Assembly: GCA_016630955.3 (NCBI GenBank)
Contig: CM049985.1
Span: 1,116,001-1,180,000 of the forward strand
Direction: 5' to 3'
Source of the DNA: Didymella arachidicola
Lineage: Eukaryota > Ascomycota > Dothideomycetes > Pleosporales > Didymellaceae
Length of the DNA stretch: 64,000 nucleotides
A program made the translations under genes and the position numbers. The notes beneath the pieces are model-generated. The model was not told where the DNA came from. It worked only from the letters and a program-made list of their open reading frames with translations, and made no database searches. Of the stretch, positions 22,160 to 32,160 are shown piece after piece (within the stretch, counting starts at the first letter, position 1; every line of letters starts with the position of its first letter).

Positions 22160-24094
22160 ATGATTGTTCGAAAGCTCACTGTCGCCGTTTCGCCCCAGGC
22201 ACGCGCGTCCTACCTCGCACTATGCACCATCGGCCGCCGCGCATTCCACACCCGAGGTCCCACCTTGTCTGCATACAACCGCTCTGACTTCAGCGGCCAG
22301 GACTTCTCCAGTTTCTACGAGACCGACCAGCCTACGCGTGGCCCGCTGGGCGGTACTTCCAACGTGGGAGGCAGCCATGTGACGCCCAAGGCGCTGAGAC
22401 AGCACCTGGATCAGTTCGTCGTCGAACAGGAGCGCGCCAAGGTGGTGCTCAGTGTCGCCATACACGAGCACCACCTGCGAATACAAGAGTTGCGGCGACA
22501 GAGGGACGAGGAGGCTAGGCTAGCAGCGCAGGCGCATCGGCGAGCGTCTGTGTTCAGGCATCCTGTAGAAGGTAGATCCAATCTCGTTGTCTCGCCACCA
22601 CGAGATGTCTCTGCTCCTGATGAACCACGACTGAGTACCATAGACGAGTTCCCAGGCCAGCAGGCCACTGTACACATGACCAGCCCTGCCGACTCGCCGT
22701 CCTATAGCGATATTGCCTTTCTGGGCCACTCGTCAGCTCTGCCGGAAACTGAGCCCTTGCCCGAGGCTCAGCCTGAACCGCTGCAGATAGACAAATCGAA
22801 CGTGCTCATATTAGGACCTACTGGCGTAGGCAAAACATTGATGTGTAAGACGCTGGCGAAGACATTAGGCATTCCCATTTCCATGTCTGACTGCACCACC
22901 TTCACACAGGCCGGATACATCGGAGATGATGTCGAGCAGTGCGTGTCCCGCCTCTTCTCCGCTGCCGGCCATGACATCGAGGCCACGGAACATGGCATTA
23001 TCGTGTTGGACGAGATTGACAAGATTGCCTCGGCCAAAATGTCGTATGGAAAAGACGTGGGGGGTGAAGGCGTGCAGCAAGCGTTACTCAAGATCATCGA
23101 GGGCACGACTGTCCAAATTCGTGCGAAACCAGAGAAGAGTGCCGGGAAGAGTCCTAGCAGCACCAACAGCTATCCTTCTAGCAACCCATTGGATGTTGGA
23201 GGCAGCCCAAGAAGTCCGCACGGCGGCGCGCCAGGCGGGGGAAAGGATGAGGTGTTCAATATCCGCACAGACAACATTCTTTTCATCTGCACCGGGGCGT
23301 TCGCCCAGTTGCACAAGACAATTCTGGATCGCAAATCGATGGGTGGCATAGGGTTCGGTGCATCGATCCGTTCTTCAAGCTCAGAAGCATCTGCGGACGG
23401 TGTGATGTTGAGGGGCGAAGAGGCGACTTGGTTCAAGAAAGATGCCCCGTTCTACATCCCTCCAGAGAAGCCTAATCCATTCGGTGGTATTCATCAGAAG
23501 AAGCCTGAAGACAAGGTCAACGTGCTCGATTATGTGCAGCCAGCAGACCTTCAGAAGTACGGCATCATACCTGAACTCATCGGACGTATCCCTACCGTTT
23601 GCGCCGTGTCCGCCCTCGATGAGGAGGCTCTTGTCCGTGTCCTCACAGAACCAAAGAACAGTCTGATTTCGCAGGAGCAACATAAGTTCTACCTGCGAAA
23701 TATCGAGTTGCGTTTCACCAGCGGCGCGTTGAGGGAAATTGCACGGAAAGCCAGCAAGATGGGTACCGGCGCCCGTGGATTGCGACATGTCGTGGACCAG
23801 CTGCTCTTGCAGGCTAAGTACGAGACACCGGGTAAGATGATCACTTGCTTTTGCCAGAGCAGATCACTAACATGGCCAGGTTCAAACGTCAAGCACATCC
23901 TCGTCACGCAGGACGCAGCTCTTCTGAAGGCTGCTCCTTCTTACTTCCAACGAGGTCAAGCCAGCGCCTTCCAAGCCACACTGACCCAAGAAGAGGAGCG
24001 ATGGGACGAAGAGTTGAGAAGCAAGGAAGATGCGTCGAACGGGCATGTCCATTCCTTTGAAGAATACAGGAAGGCGAATGTGGCGGGAATGTAG
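22160..24094 (+). CDS. Mitochondrial ClpX-type AAA+ ATPase (Mcx1-like)
   Basis: AAA+ unfoldase of the ClpX family. Two exons, 22160-23831 and 23880-24094, give about 628 residues; the 48-nt intron (GTAAGA...GCCAG, with CACTAACAT branch motif) is a multiple of three and has no stop. The start MIVRKLTVAVSPQARASYLA and ALCTIGRRAFHTRG look like a mitochondrial presequence. Motifs: TPKALRQHLDQFVVEQERAK, Walker A LILGPTGVGKTLMCKTLA (about 217-234), TQAGYIGDDVEQCVSRL, Walker B HGIIVLDEIDKIAS (about 278-291), LLKIIEGT, IPELIGRIP (sensor region) and KMGTGARGLRHVVDQLL. The bacterial N-terminal zinc domain is absent, as in yeast Mcx1, which acts in the matrix. A low-complexity Ser/Pro/Gly insert lies near residues 320-360. 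Confidence 0.93.
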   Translation: MIVRKLTVAVSPQARASYLALCTIGRRAFHTRGPTLSAYNRSDFSGQDFSSFYETDQPTRGPLGGTSNVGGSHVTPKALRQHLDQFVVEQERAKVVLSVAIHEHHLRIQELRRQRDEEARLAAQAHRRASVFRHPVEGRSNLVVSPPRDVSAPDEPRLSTIDEFPGQQATVHMTSPADSPSYSDIAFLGHSSALPETEPLPEAQPEPLQIDKSNVLILGPTGVGKTLMCKTLAKTLGIPISMSDCTTFTQAGYIGDDVEQCVSRLFSAAGHDIEATEHGIIVLDEIDKIASAKMSYGKDVGGEGVQQALLKIIEGTTVQIRAKPEKSAGKSPSSTNSYPSSNPLDVGGSPRSPHGGAPGGGKDEVFNIRTDNILFICTGAFAQLHKTILDRKSMGGIGFGASIRSSSSEASADGVMLRGEEATWFKKDAPFYIPPEKPNPFGGIHQKKPEDKVNVLDYVQPADLQKYGIIPELIGRIPTVCAVSALDEEALVRVLTEPKNSLISQEQHKFYLRNIELRFTSGALREIARKASKMGTGARGLRHVVDQLLLQAKYETPGKMITCFCQSRSLTWPGSNVKHILVTQDAALLKAAPSYFQRGQASAFQATLTQEEERWDEELRSKEDASNGHVHSFEEYRKANVAGM

Positions 24095-25605
24095 ACGAAG
24101 GCGACCATGGGAGCATTATCTGCGATCTTTGGACTGTCCCTCTTGCCAGTGAGGATATTGTTGGAGCGGGACATTGAAGCGTAACACATATGCTTGAGGA
24201 TGTGCAGGAACGCAGTGACGATCCTCTGCGATTCGTGGCATCGGGCCGCAGGTACCTTGATGCTTCCCTCGATGGCATCCCGCAGTGTGAGGGTACTTAC
24301 TTCGATTCGTTGTACGTAGATGACGGTGGCACCCTAGCGAGCGGTCACGCACCAATGAACGAGATTAATTGAAGCTGTGTCCGAGGCCCCGGGCCGTCGA
24401 TCTCCCACGATACTGTAAAGTTTGGATTGCGTGTCGAATAAGCAAAAGATATGCAGACACTTTGTAGGTCAACGATTAGGTCCGATCTTGCAGACACTGG
24501 TGCCTTTCCATGATACGGTGGCAGATGAGATGTGATCTCACAGTGACCGTTCGTCTGACAGTGCAACATGAAGAGCTGGCCCGGCGTCCTGGTCTGCCGT
24601 GGATGTCGCTGTGTGATCTTGCTGGCGTTGAGAGTTGTGCCGTGAGCCGCCAAAACGGCGCCGAAGCGAGGGCTGACCGCTTGTGCAAGCCGCGCAAATC
24701 ACAAACAGACCAGCCCAGGATGCCTCAGGCCACCTGAAACTTGCCCATTGCCGCCCCCCTTGGCAATGGTTGTTTTTCATCGAGCCAACGTCTCAAGCGC
24801 TGTGGGGCGGTGGGACCAATCAATTGGAATCGTCTGGACTGCAGTCCGTCAGGGTAGCTGCGAGCACCTTGCTCTCGAGACTTTGGAAGACGGCTTCCTG
24901 CCGATCAATGCAAGTTGAATAAAATTATGAAGCAAAGCGCAACTCCTTTCTGTGCAAATCTGCGCTACATTATGACTGTGGACCGTCACTAAAGTTCAGT
25001 GACTAGGCTTACGAAGGGTCTGTGAAGGCGCCAGATGGCTTGTTCCTTGGCGACCGCAAGATTCAAGCTGACCGCATGCATGCGCTAATCCATATGTGTG
25101 TGGAGGTGAGGAGCAACAAACGAAGTTTGGGAGGAGAAGCCCGAACGTACATCGTGTGCGGGGTCATGTCCGTAGGAGGTGGAGGAAGGCACGTTGTAGC
25201 ACCTGCCTCAACCCAGCCCCTCATTACCGATCACGTCGAGCGTTGTACAGACACGGTGAGCAGGAGTGTGGTATTTCTTTGAGTGATTCGTAGTCTATAC
25301 GGCCTCATGAGAGGACTGTGGTAAAACTAATGGAAGCAACAGTAAAGTTGTCTAGTAATTAAAAGCATAATCGTCTGGCAATAATTGAAGCCAGACTTGT
25401 CCCTCTGCACCAAGGTCGTAAAAGTGTGACAAAAATCAGATGGGAAAGCGCCATATGCTGTGCGTATGGTAAACCGTGAGCCCGTTATGCAAGCCCGCAA
25501 TTCGTTATGCAACTGCCCAAGTCAACCAACACCTAAATCAAGTGACCACCATAACGCCGTTTTGAGTCCAAAATCTCAGGTTCATAACGCAGTGCGGAAA
25601 GATTG
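24095..25605. other. Convergent intergenic region, no gene seen
   Basis: A 1.5-kb stretch between the converging ClpX-like and Spt23/Mga2-domain genes. It should hold both 3' UTRs. Short overlapping open frames have no recognisable content. Confidence 0.4.
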
Positions 25606-27354
25606 TTAGGCATTCCAGTTGTTAAAGTCATGATAACTTTCCTGCGGCGAGAACTGAGTGTTTATATGAGCGGGCTGCTGCTGAGGCATGTTGAAATTGA
25701 AGTTCATCGATTGAGGTGCTTGCTGAGGTGCGACGTAGCTTGGCAGAGGGTGCGACTGCTGAGCGGTAACAGGGTGGCGAAGTGTCTGGAGGGTCTGCTG
25801 CGGGTTGACTACCCTGTTCAACGTCTGTGTGAGCTGTTGGGGGGCAACAGCATGACTGAAGTGAGGGTAGTTGCCGAAGTTGAAAGCCTTCATGGTAGGG
25901 GTGGTTGGCTGGGAGTGAATACCAGGCGAAGGCGGGCGGGAGTACATCGGTGTCGGTGGTTGGGATTCCATACCGAAGACCGTAGGAGGATGATTGTAAC
26001 CATATGGTGTCTGTGCAGGAGCAGTGAAATTGAACTGCGTGTTGATGGGGTATTGGTAGGAGAGTGGGAATTGCTGGAACTGTTGGCTCTGAGCAGGCAT
26101 GGAGTTTGGCAAGCTCAACGAAGGGGACAGGAGTTCAGTCTGAGGTGTCTCCTTGTTCTTGTGATCGTCAGTCACCTGGAGAATCTCGGACAGACTTTGC
26201 GTGAGCAGTTCTCCGTTGGCGCCCCTGATGGTGAAGATGACTCGATACCCGACTGGTGTCTTTGACTCCTGGTGCCTGCAGTAGCATGCAATACGCATGG
26301 AGAACTCGACTTTCTTCGCGCCTGAGCCCCACTTACTATCTGCTGCATCAGCGTCTGCCAAGCGCTTGAATTCCTTTTCGTTGACGATGATGATGCGCTT
26401 GTCATCGTAGGTGCTCCATTCCTCTTCCTCTTCTTCGTTGCGCTTCTTTTTGCGGCCAAATCGCTTTCTCTCACGCTCTTGACAGCCGTTGCAAATGATC
26501 ACTGCACCGCCATTTTGCGGGTGTGCGGGATCGTCCTTCTCCATCTCTGAGACCTCGACACGCGGGAACTTTGTAGGAAATGAACCCTCACCGCGAGCAC
26601 GGGCCAGTGCAAGTTCCAAATCTTTGGGCTCCTCCACTGCAACAGCGCAGACAAGAGTGAAATCGATGAAGACTGCGGCGCCCTTCTTCTGGTTTTCGCG
26701 GATCTCGTCTGCAGTCGCCAACTGCTTAGGCTTCGAAATGGTCTGACGTGCAAAGCGCGCCCACTCATAAGTCTCAGGCAGAGGATCCAAGATCATGGTA
26801 ACCTTTGTCTGGGTCTCAGCTCGTGTCTTTGTACGGTCCATGGAAATCTTGAGTGAGAGAGCGTCTTCTTGCTGAGGAATATGAATTGCTTCTGGGGACT
26901 GATACCCGTAGGCAGAGGGTGCAGTACCAGGGGTGTAGGCTGCCATATCGTTGGAGACCTCAGGCGAGCTGGTGCGGCTTTCTTCCCTTACGAATTCTCC
27001 AGGTGAATTGGCGGTGCTGTAGACAAAGTCGAAGTCGGCAGCCGGGGATGGTGTGTTCGATTCCGAAGAGTAGTTGTCAAGGAATGCGTCGAAAACAGTG
27101 GGCTCAATCTTGACCCTCTTTGCTCTTGTAGAAGGATAGTCCTGCTCCTGTTGAAACTGATGAAGCTTAGTCAAGTCGACGGCAGAGTCCTTGTGTTTAT
27201 GTACCAGCTCTTCCTCAGCAGGTGCAGAGAAATCGAAGGCCTCGAACTTGGTGTTGTTGGCTGCGGTGAAAGGCTGCTGGGCTGTGCCGTCAAAGGTCAG
27301 TTCGGCCGGGTTGACGAACGTCGAGGAGAAGTCCATGGCGGAAACGTGGACCAC
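25606..27354 (-). CDS. Spt23/Mga2-type DNA-binding domain protein, short form
   Basis: Single-exon gene, 582 residues (576 if the in-frame ATG at 27336 is used). The centre resembles the DNA-binding region of fungal Spt23/Mga2: LSLKISMDRTKTRAETQTKV, then TISKPKQLAT, DPAHPQNGGAVIICNGCQER, ERKRFGRKKKRNEEEEEEW, RIIIVNEKEFKRL, MRIACYCRHQESKTPVGYRV and IFTIRGANGELL. In Spt23/Mga2 this domain is followed by an IPT/TIG domain, ankyrin repeats and a C-terminal membrane anchor that is released by proteasomal processing. None of these is present here; the C-terminal 190 residues are Gln/Pro-rich low complexity, like an activation domain. Probably a nuclear transcription factor; targets unknown. It converges with the ClpX-like gene. 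Confidence 0.8.
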   Translation of the reverse strand: MVHVSAMDFSSTFVNPAELTFDGTAQQPFTAANNTKFEAFDFSAPAEEELVHKHKDSAVDLTKLHQFQQEQDYPSTRAKRVKIEPTVFDAFLDNYSSESNTPSPAADFDFVYSTANSPGEFVREESRTSSPEVSNDMAAYTPGTAPSAYGYQSPEAIHIPQQEDALSLKISMDRTKTRAETQTKVTMILDPLPETYEWARFARQTISKPKQLATADEIRENQKKGAAVFIDFTLVCAVAVEEPKDLELALARARGEGSFPTKFPRVEVSEMEKDDPAHPQNGGAVIICNGCQERERKRFGRKKKRNEEEEEEWSTYDDKRIIIVNEKEFKRLADADAADSKWGSGAKKVEFSMRIACYCRHQESKTPVGYRVIFTIRGANGELLTQSLSEILQVTDDHKNKETPQTELLSPSLSLPNSMPAQSQQFQQFPLSYQYPINTQFNFTAPAQTPYGYNHPPTVFGMESQPPTPMYSRPPSPGIHSQPTTPTMKAFNFGNYPHFSHAVAPQQLTQTLNRVVNPQQTLQTLRHPVTAQQSHPLPSYVAPQQAPQSMNFNFNMPQQQPAHINTQFSPQESYHDFNNWNA

Positions 27355-30339
27355 GTCTTTGCTCCAGAAGAACCTCAGGCTGCTAAGGTCGCTCCTCTTC
27401 GCTGCTCAGACTGCGACGTCACACCTGCTATGGAGGCGTGATGCCGTGAGTAGCTGGTGCGAGTGGGTCGTGTGTGTCGCGGAACTGCAGTGCGCAGCCG
27501 TCTTTCAGTAGTTCAGACGACAGCGAACGAGGGCAGAGGTGCAAGGTAGCGAGAGTGGGTCGTGGAGCAAGAGTGAGCGATATTGATAATTGGGGCTAGA
27601 AATGGGTCGGTTCCGTGGTTGAGGAAAGATGTCGCGAACCACGCAGTTGTGCTGTGGTAAGGTAGGGCGCTGAGAGCGGTGATAGAGCAGCTGGTGCGGA
27701 GCCGGAAGTGGGCCAATCGCGTTACGTATGATCGCCTACCAGGGCGTCCTATTGGGCCTAGTGGAGAAAATGTTTCCGGAAATGCCGCCGTAAGGTGTGA
27801 TGTCGAGGGCAGCGAGCGTCGACTGCGTCTTCGAAAGCGGCAGTCGAGGAGTCTGGCGGGGCGGGAGGAGAAAAAAGGTGGACTGCGGAGAGTGAATTGA
27901 GGCCATATGGGCGAGCGCGGGCTTGTATTTCTCTTGCTAACACGCACCCCACTCAGCACAGAAGGCTCCATCGCTCGGCGCCGCGCTCTAAGCAACGTCA
28001 ATCCGCCAAGGGGGCCCCTGCACGGGCGTACGAACACCACCAGCATGGAGCGAGCGCCTTTGTACAGGTACCTTCGACGACATCACCCCTCGTCTGCCCG
28101 CGCCGGCTCACAATGCCGTGGTCGTGCAAATGCGCGCCGGTGCAGCGGGATTGTGCCCGCGCCACCAGCTGTAGCACAGAATGTGCTTCTGGCAGCCAGA
28201 CGACGCACTTTGCACGCTCCTGCGCGCATCTTCATCTCCAAAAAGGCAATGCAAGCGTGCGGGAGATGTACCTGAACATCGACGCCGTCGCCATGCACGA
28301 GCCGGGCACGGTGGATTGCGCACTAGCTGCAGCTGCCGTCCTGGGCTTTTATCGCGCGCTGCTGAGGCTTGCCCGCTCGCTCGCAACGACAGGCGAGTGC
28401 ATGCTTCAGCGGAAAGAGTCGGCTGCCCGTCGTGCGACTGCGCCGTTATGCTTTCATCTAAAACGATGCACTGCAGCCATCGGCCCATGCCATGATGCGA
28501 ATCATACTGCACGATGGCTATCGAGCCAGCCATCTGCTGCGCCGCGCCTGTGCTCCGCGCCCCGGGCTTCCCAGATGCTGCGGATTTGCGTCCGGCAAAC
28601 CGACGGCGCGCCACGCTTCCTTCGCCCTGGGCGCATCTCCAGCGGCCTCGAACGGCGCCCTCTGCCTGCCAGCTGTCCAACGCCCGGCTATGTCTAAAGA
28701 TCGAATTCTTCGCATGGACAAAGTGGAAGTGCAGCCCGGCGCGCCGCCATCGCCCACGCACTCACCCGCCCGACTCGCACGTACTGCACGACGAAGCCGC
28801 TGCCGCACGCTCCCTGACGCTCTTCCGTCTGATGCCTGTCGACGATAAAACTCTGCGCCAGGCATCTCGCACTCGCTCCAATAACGGCTCCAATAACGGC
28901 TCCAACGCGTGCAATCTGCCGCGTAAGAGAAACCACCGCGCCATCAGCTTGATAATCCTAACCTACCGTAATGCATAGTCTGACCCCACGAATATTGCCC
29001 GCTAGCCGGCCCCCGCGCCTCCAGTGGCGATGGACTACCGCTGAGTTTTTCGGAATGCAACGACTCATAAAGCGACTTCGGCTTTCCGACACCTGACAGC
29101 AGCCGATCAGTTACCTGCTAGTGGACGACTGCCTTGATTCGCTGCGTGTCGGAATCCGAATCGAAGCTGGCCCTGCCAGTGCCTTCAGCCTCGAGTCTTG
29201 GCCTGCGTTGAGATCATCATACATCCTACAGATTACGCGAGCTGCAAAAGCTAATTACCAATTGCACCAGCACTATTTGCAGTAGCCAGGAACGCGGTTT
29301 GCTTCGAGATTGACAGCCCCGAATGCGAAAGACAGCAATAATTGTGCCACTGCACGATCCCTAGCTGACACCTTATGTGATTTGCCACATGTGTCTACAT
29401 CAATAGAACAGGTGGACACTCTCTTCTATCGATCATCAGTAACCCCGGAGTTTTAGACCGGAAACGGTGGGCCTCTGTGATATCCCCACGAACTTAGTCT
29501 CTAGAATTTGATCTAGCCGGAGCAAACGTCGACCTCACTTCCTGACACGAAACTGGAGCTGATCTTTACTTGGCAGTATCATATCGTTATCACGGAGAAA
29601 AATTCTTAGCTCACGAACGCTTCCCCGTCCTGAACCTTTATACAGGCCTCCCACATATGTAGCTTGCAATTGATTTGATAAGATCATGCAGCTATACGAC
29701 TAGTTGCGGGTTTCGACCAAGTTCTTCCTCATTAGCAGATCTCTACACATGTCGGTAGACTACCCGTATGGATATCCTGTTCGGGAACCGCTGCGGGTCC
29801 AAGTCCAAATATGGGAACATCCAACTCGCGAACGCTATTGAGACACGCTTCATGAATGGCTTTGCTATAGTCAGTGCAATCGCCAAGAGCGAGATGGGAT
29901 TATGCGAGCATAGCTGTACTGATCCCTGCCCTCTGTTTGCAAACCCGTGCCTGCCGCGCCTGTCCGTGTGTGAAGATGAAGGAGTCAGCAGACGATGCTC
30001 TGTCATGTTCGACCTTGTTGCAACAACCCATGTCGTCGCCCAAGCCCATCAAGTGTTCACTCTTCCTCACCACCAGGTGAACATCATGAGCTGCCTTCCT
30101 TTTCGGGGCTGCATTGACCTCTTCCCTATGTCATTGTAACATCATTGCTACACCCAGATCTTGAGAAGCTTGACGGGCGGCTACCTCCACATCCAAGTCG
30201 CCCTGCAGCTACAAGTTCAGAAGTTAAAGTCAACGTCGAGCACTGCTACCTCATGAAACTAATCTAGTCTCTACTCTGACTAGAGTGAATTCTCGCAACG
30301 TGCCTGCCGTTTCAGACTCGCAGTGTTGTGCGCTCGAGA
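27355..30339. other. Gene-poor region left of the transposon complex
   Basis: A 3-kb stretch. The first part is the promoter side of the Spt23/Mga2-domain gene. About 27700-28950 is GC-rich with open frames of up to 266 codons on both strands that overlap each other, a hallmark of composition rather than coding; none shows a recognisable domain. About 29000-30339 is less GC-rich with only short frames. No gene supported. Confidence 0.4.
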
Positions 30340-30341
30340 TA

Positions 30342-32160
30342 ACGTAGGTGGCAAGCGAGCTGCGCACCCCACCAAACTTGCCCACCTCTCTAGACGTATA
30401 TCTCAACAACGCAACAGTATAATATATAGAGATTAAAGCAGTAGATTAAGCAGTAGCTATAGTGTCTTTCTTGCACGTACGCGCGTTGTGTCCAGTCTCT
30501 CTACACTTGCTGCAGCGCGCCAGAGCCTGGCGGCTGAGGCCGGATTGCTCTCCTGTCTGACGCTTCTCACGAGCAGTCTGCTGCTCAGCCTCACGTTGAG
30601 CGAGTATATCCTCTCCAGCTCCCATTGTTAATACTCCTTGGTGTTGTATACGCTTTCTCTTGCGCTGCCTACGCGCAGACGCTGCCTTATTTGCCTTCTC
30701 AAGGTTGGTGATCCGATCGCGCATTAGCTCAGCAGACAGCATTATCACCTCTGCCCCTTTCTTAAGCTGATCTATTGCTTCAATAATTGAGGCTGGCGAC
30801 GAGCTCTTATGCTTACGTACGCGCTCACGTATTAGGCTTGACTGAGCCTCAAGCTCACGTACGTTGCTTGGTGTACGAGCCTCCCACAGAGCCTCTATCA
30901 GGGCTGCTGGTGGCGTTGGTGTACGCAGCTGTACGTCAAGCTTTGATAGAACAACATCTGGATAGAGAGGGACAAGCCCTGCGCCAGAGAAGGCAGAGCA
31001 GATATTGGTAGACGTGAATGATCGATCGTACGCTGCCTTGATAGCTGGGAGGAACTCAAGCTTGGTGATGTGGTTGATATGGTCGCGGATCAGCCTCTCA
31101 ATCTCACGGCTGTACACGCGCTTCAATGGCGAGAAGCAGCCAACGTCAAGAGGCTGGAGAAGGTGAGATGAGTGAGGCGGCATGCAGAGCGTGTAGATAT
31201 TGTTCTCCTTGCAGATCTCCTGGAACTTAAGAGAGTGGTGGCTCTCATGGCCATCAAGGATGAGCAGCCGACGCGCTCCTACTGTACGAGCCTTTGTATG
31301 AGCGTTAAAGTGCTCTAGCCACTCTACTCCTAGCTTGTTGGTAGTCCAGCCATTGTCGCTGACTGCGATCGCCCAGTCACGTGGGATTGCTGCGTCCTTA
31401 TACCAGGCAGAGAGGTGGTACTGGCCAGTCAAGATGATGAATGGTGGGATAGACCAGCCAGCAGCATTGATACCAGCAATCAACGTTGCCCACTCACGAT
31501 TGCCAGGCTGAAGAGCCTTTGGCCGGCCTCTTCTCTCTGACCCTGTCACGACAAGCTGCGTCGTGATCTTGCCCATCATAAAGCCTGCCTCGTCAAAGTT
31601 CCAGACGTCATCATCACAGATGCCGTACTTGATCTTTGTCTGCTCTACCAGCTCGAACCACTTCTTGATTAAGACTGGATCTTCACACAGAGCTCTCTGC
31701 CTATCATATGCGCGATTAAAACGCGTCGTAAGACTGTCTGTACGCTTAACAAAGTTGGCAGGCCACTTCTGCCCAACCTCACCAGCGCTGCGCGCAGCCA
31801 GCAGTCTATTAGCCATATCACGTACAGCTGCGTACGTGGGCGCAAACCCACGCAAGTCAAGGTCAAGTATATGGGTAACAATCACCTCCTCTTCTACCTG
31901 AGTGAGCTTCCTTGAGTTAGGCTGGCAATCGCGTCGGGCAGGTACACCAGCGCGTCGGCTGCGCAGTGTAGATTCAGCAACGTTGTAGGTATTAGCAGCG
32001 CGTCGATTAGCGTGTGATTGACCAGAAGTAATAGACAAGATAGCAAGCTGAATATCTGCTTCATTTGAGGTTATCTGAGTAGCACTGCGTTGAGCCATTG
32101 TACGTTAAGATGAAAGAGGTGGGCAAGTTTGGTGGGGTGCGCAGCTCGCTTGCCACCTAC
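30342..32160 (-). mobile_element. Intact pogo/Fot1-like transposon (element E1)
   Basis: A 1.8-kb element with 43-bp perfect terminal inverted repeats at 30347-30389 and 32115-32157 (outer bases GGTGGCAAGCGAGCTGCGCA), preceded at the left by ACGTA and a flanking TA at 30340-30341. One full transposase gene on the minus strand fills it. The right end, expected to read ...CCACCTACGT-TA, instead reads CCACCTAC and runs directly into the next element, so the last bases of the two elements are fused. Perfect repeats and an intact reading frame suggest a recent insertion without repeat-induced point mutation. Confidence 0.9.
30446..32098 (-). CDS. Pogo-like DDE transposase with C-terminal zinc knuckle, intact
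   Basis: A 550-residue transposase without stops or frameshifts. Order: N-terminal psq-type HTH (NRRAANTYNVAESTLRSRRA, residues 31-50), CENP-B/Tc5-type HTH (about 60-125), then the DDE_1 catalytic domain with Asp169 (VWNFDEAGFMMG), Asp282 (LLILDGHESHH) and Asp318 (HSSHLLQPLDVGCF), so the last two Asp are 35 residues apart as in pogo-group DDD transposases. A coiled-coil and basic stretch (ARRQRKRKRIQ) follows, and the protein ends with a CCHC knuckle, CSKCRETGHNARTC (C-x2-C-x4-H-x4-C). It cuts and pastes the element at TA targets by family knowledge. About half of the residues look the same as in the 548-residue transposase at 61133-62779. Confidence 0.95.
   Translation of the reverse strand: MAQRSATQITSNEADIQLAILSITSGQSHANRRAANTYNVAESTLRSRRAGVPARRDCQPNSRKLTQVEEEVIVTHILDLDLRGFAPTYAAVRDMANRLLAARSAGEVGQKWPANFVKRTDSLTTRFNRAYDRQRALCEDPVLIKKWFELVEQTKIKYGICDDDVWNFDEAGFMMGKITTQLVVTGSERRGRPKALQPGNREWATLIAGINAAGWSIPPFIILTGQYHLSAWYKDAAIPRDWAIAVSDNGWTTNKLGVEWLEHFNAHTKARTVGARRLLILDGHESHHSLKFQEICKENNIYTLCMPPHSSHLLQPLDVGCFSPLKRVYSREIERLIRDHINHITKLEFLPAIKAAYDRSFTSTNICSAFSGAGLVPLYPDVVLSKLDVQLRTPTPPAALIEALWEARTPSNVRELEAQSSLIRERVRKHKSSSPASIIEAIDQLKKGAEVIMLSAELMRDRITNLEKANKAASARRQRKRKRIQHQGVLTMGAGEDILAQREAEQQTAREKRQTGEQSGLSRQALARCSKCRETGHNARTCKKDTIATA

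Noticed and set aside
27897..28978. Overlapping open frames up to 266 codons on both strands
   Set aside because: The region is GC-rich, so stops are rare in every phase; the frames overlap each other on both strands and show no domain, intron pattern or plausible product.
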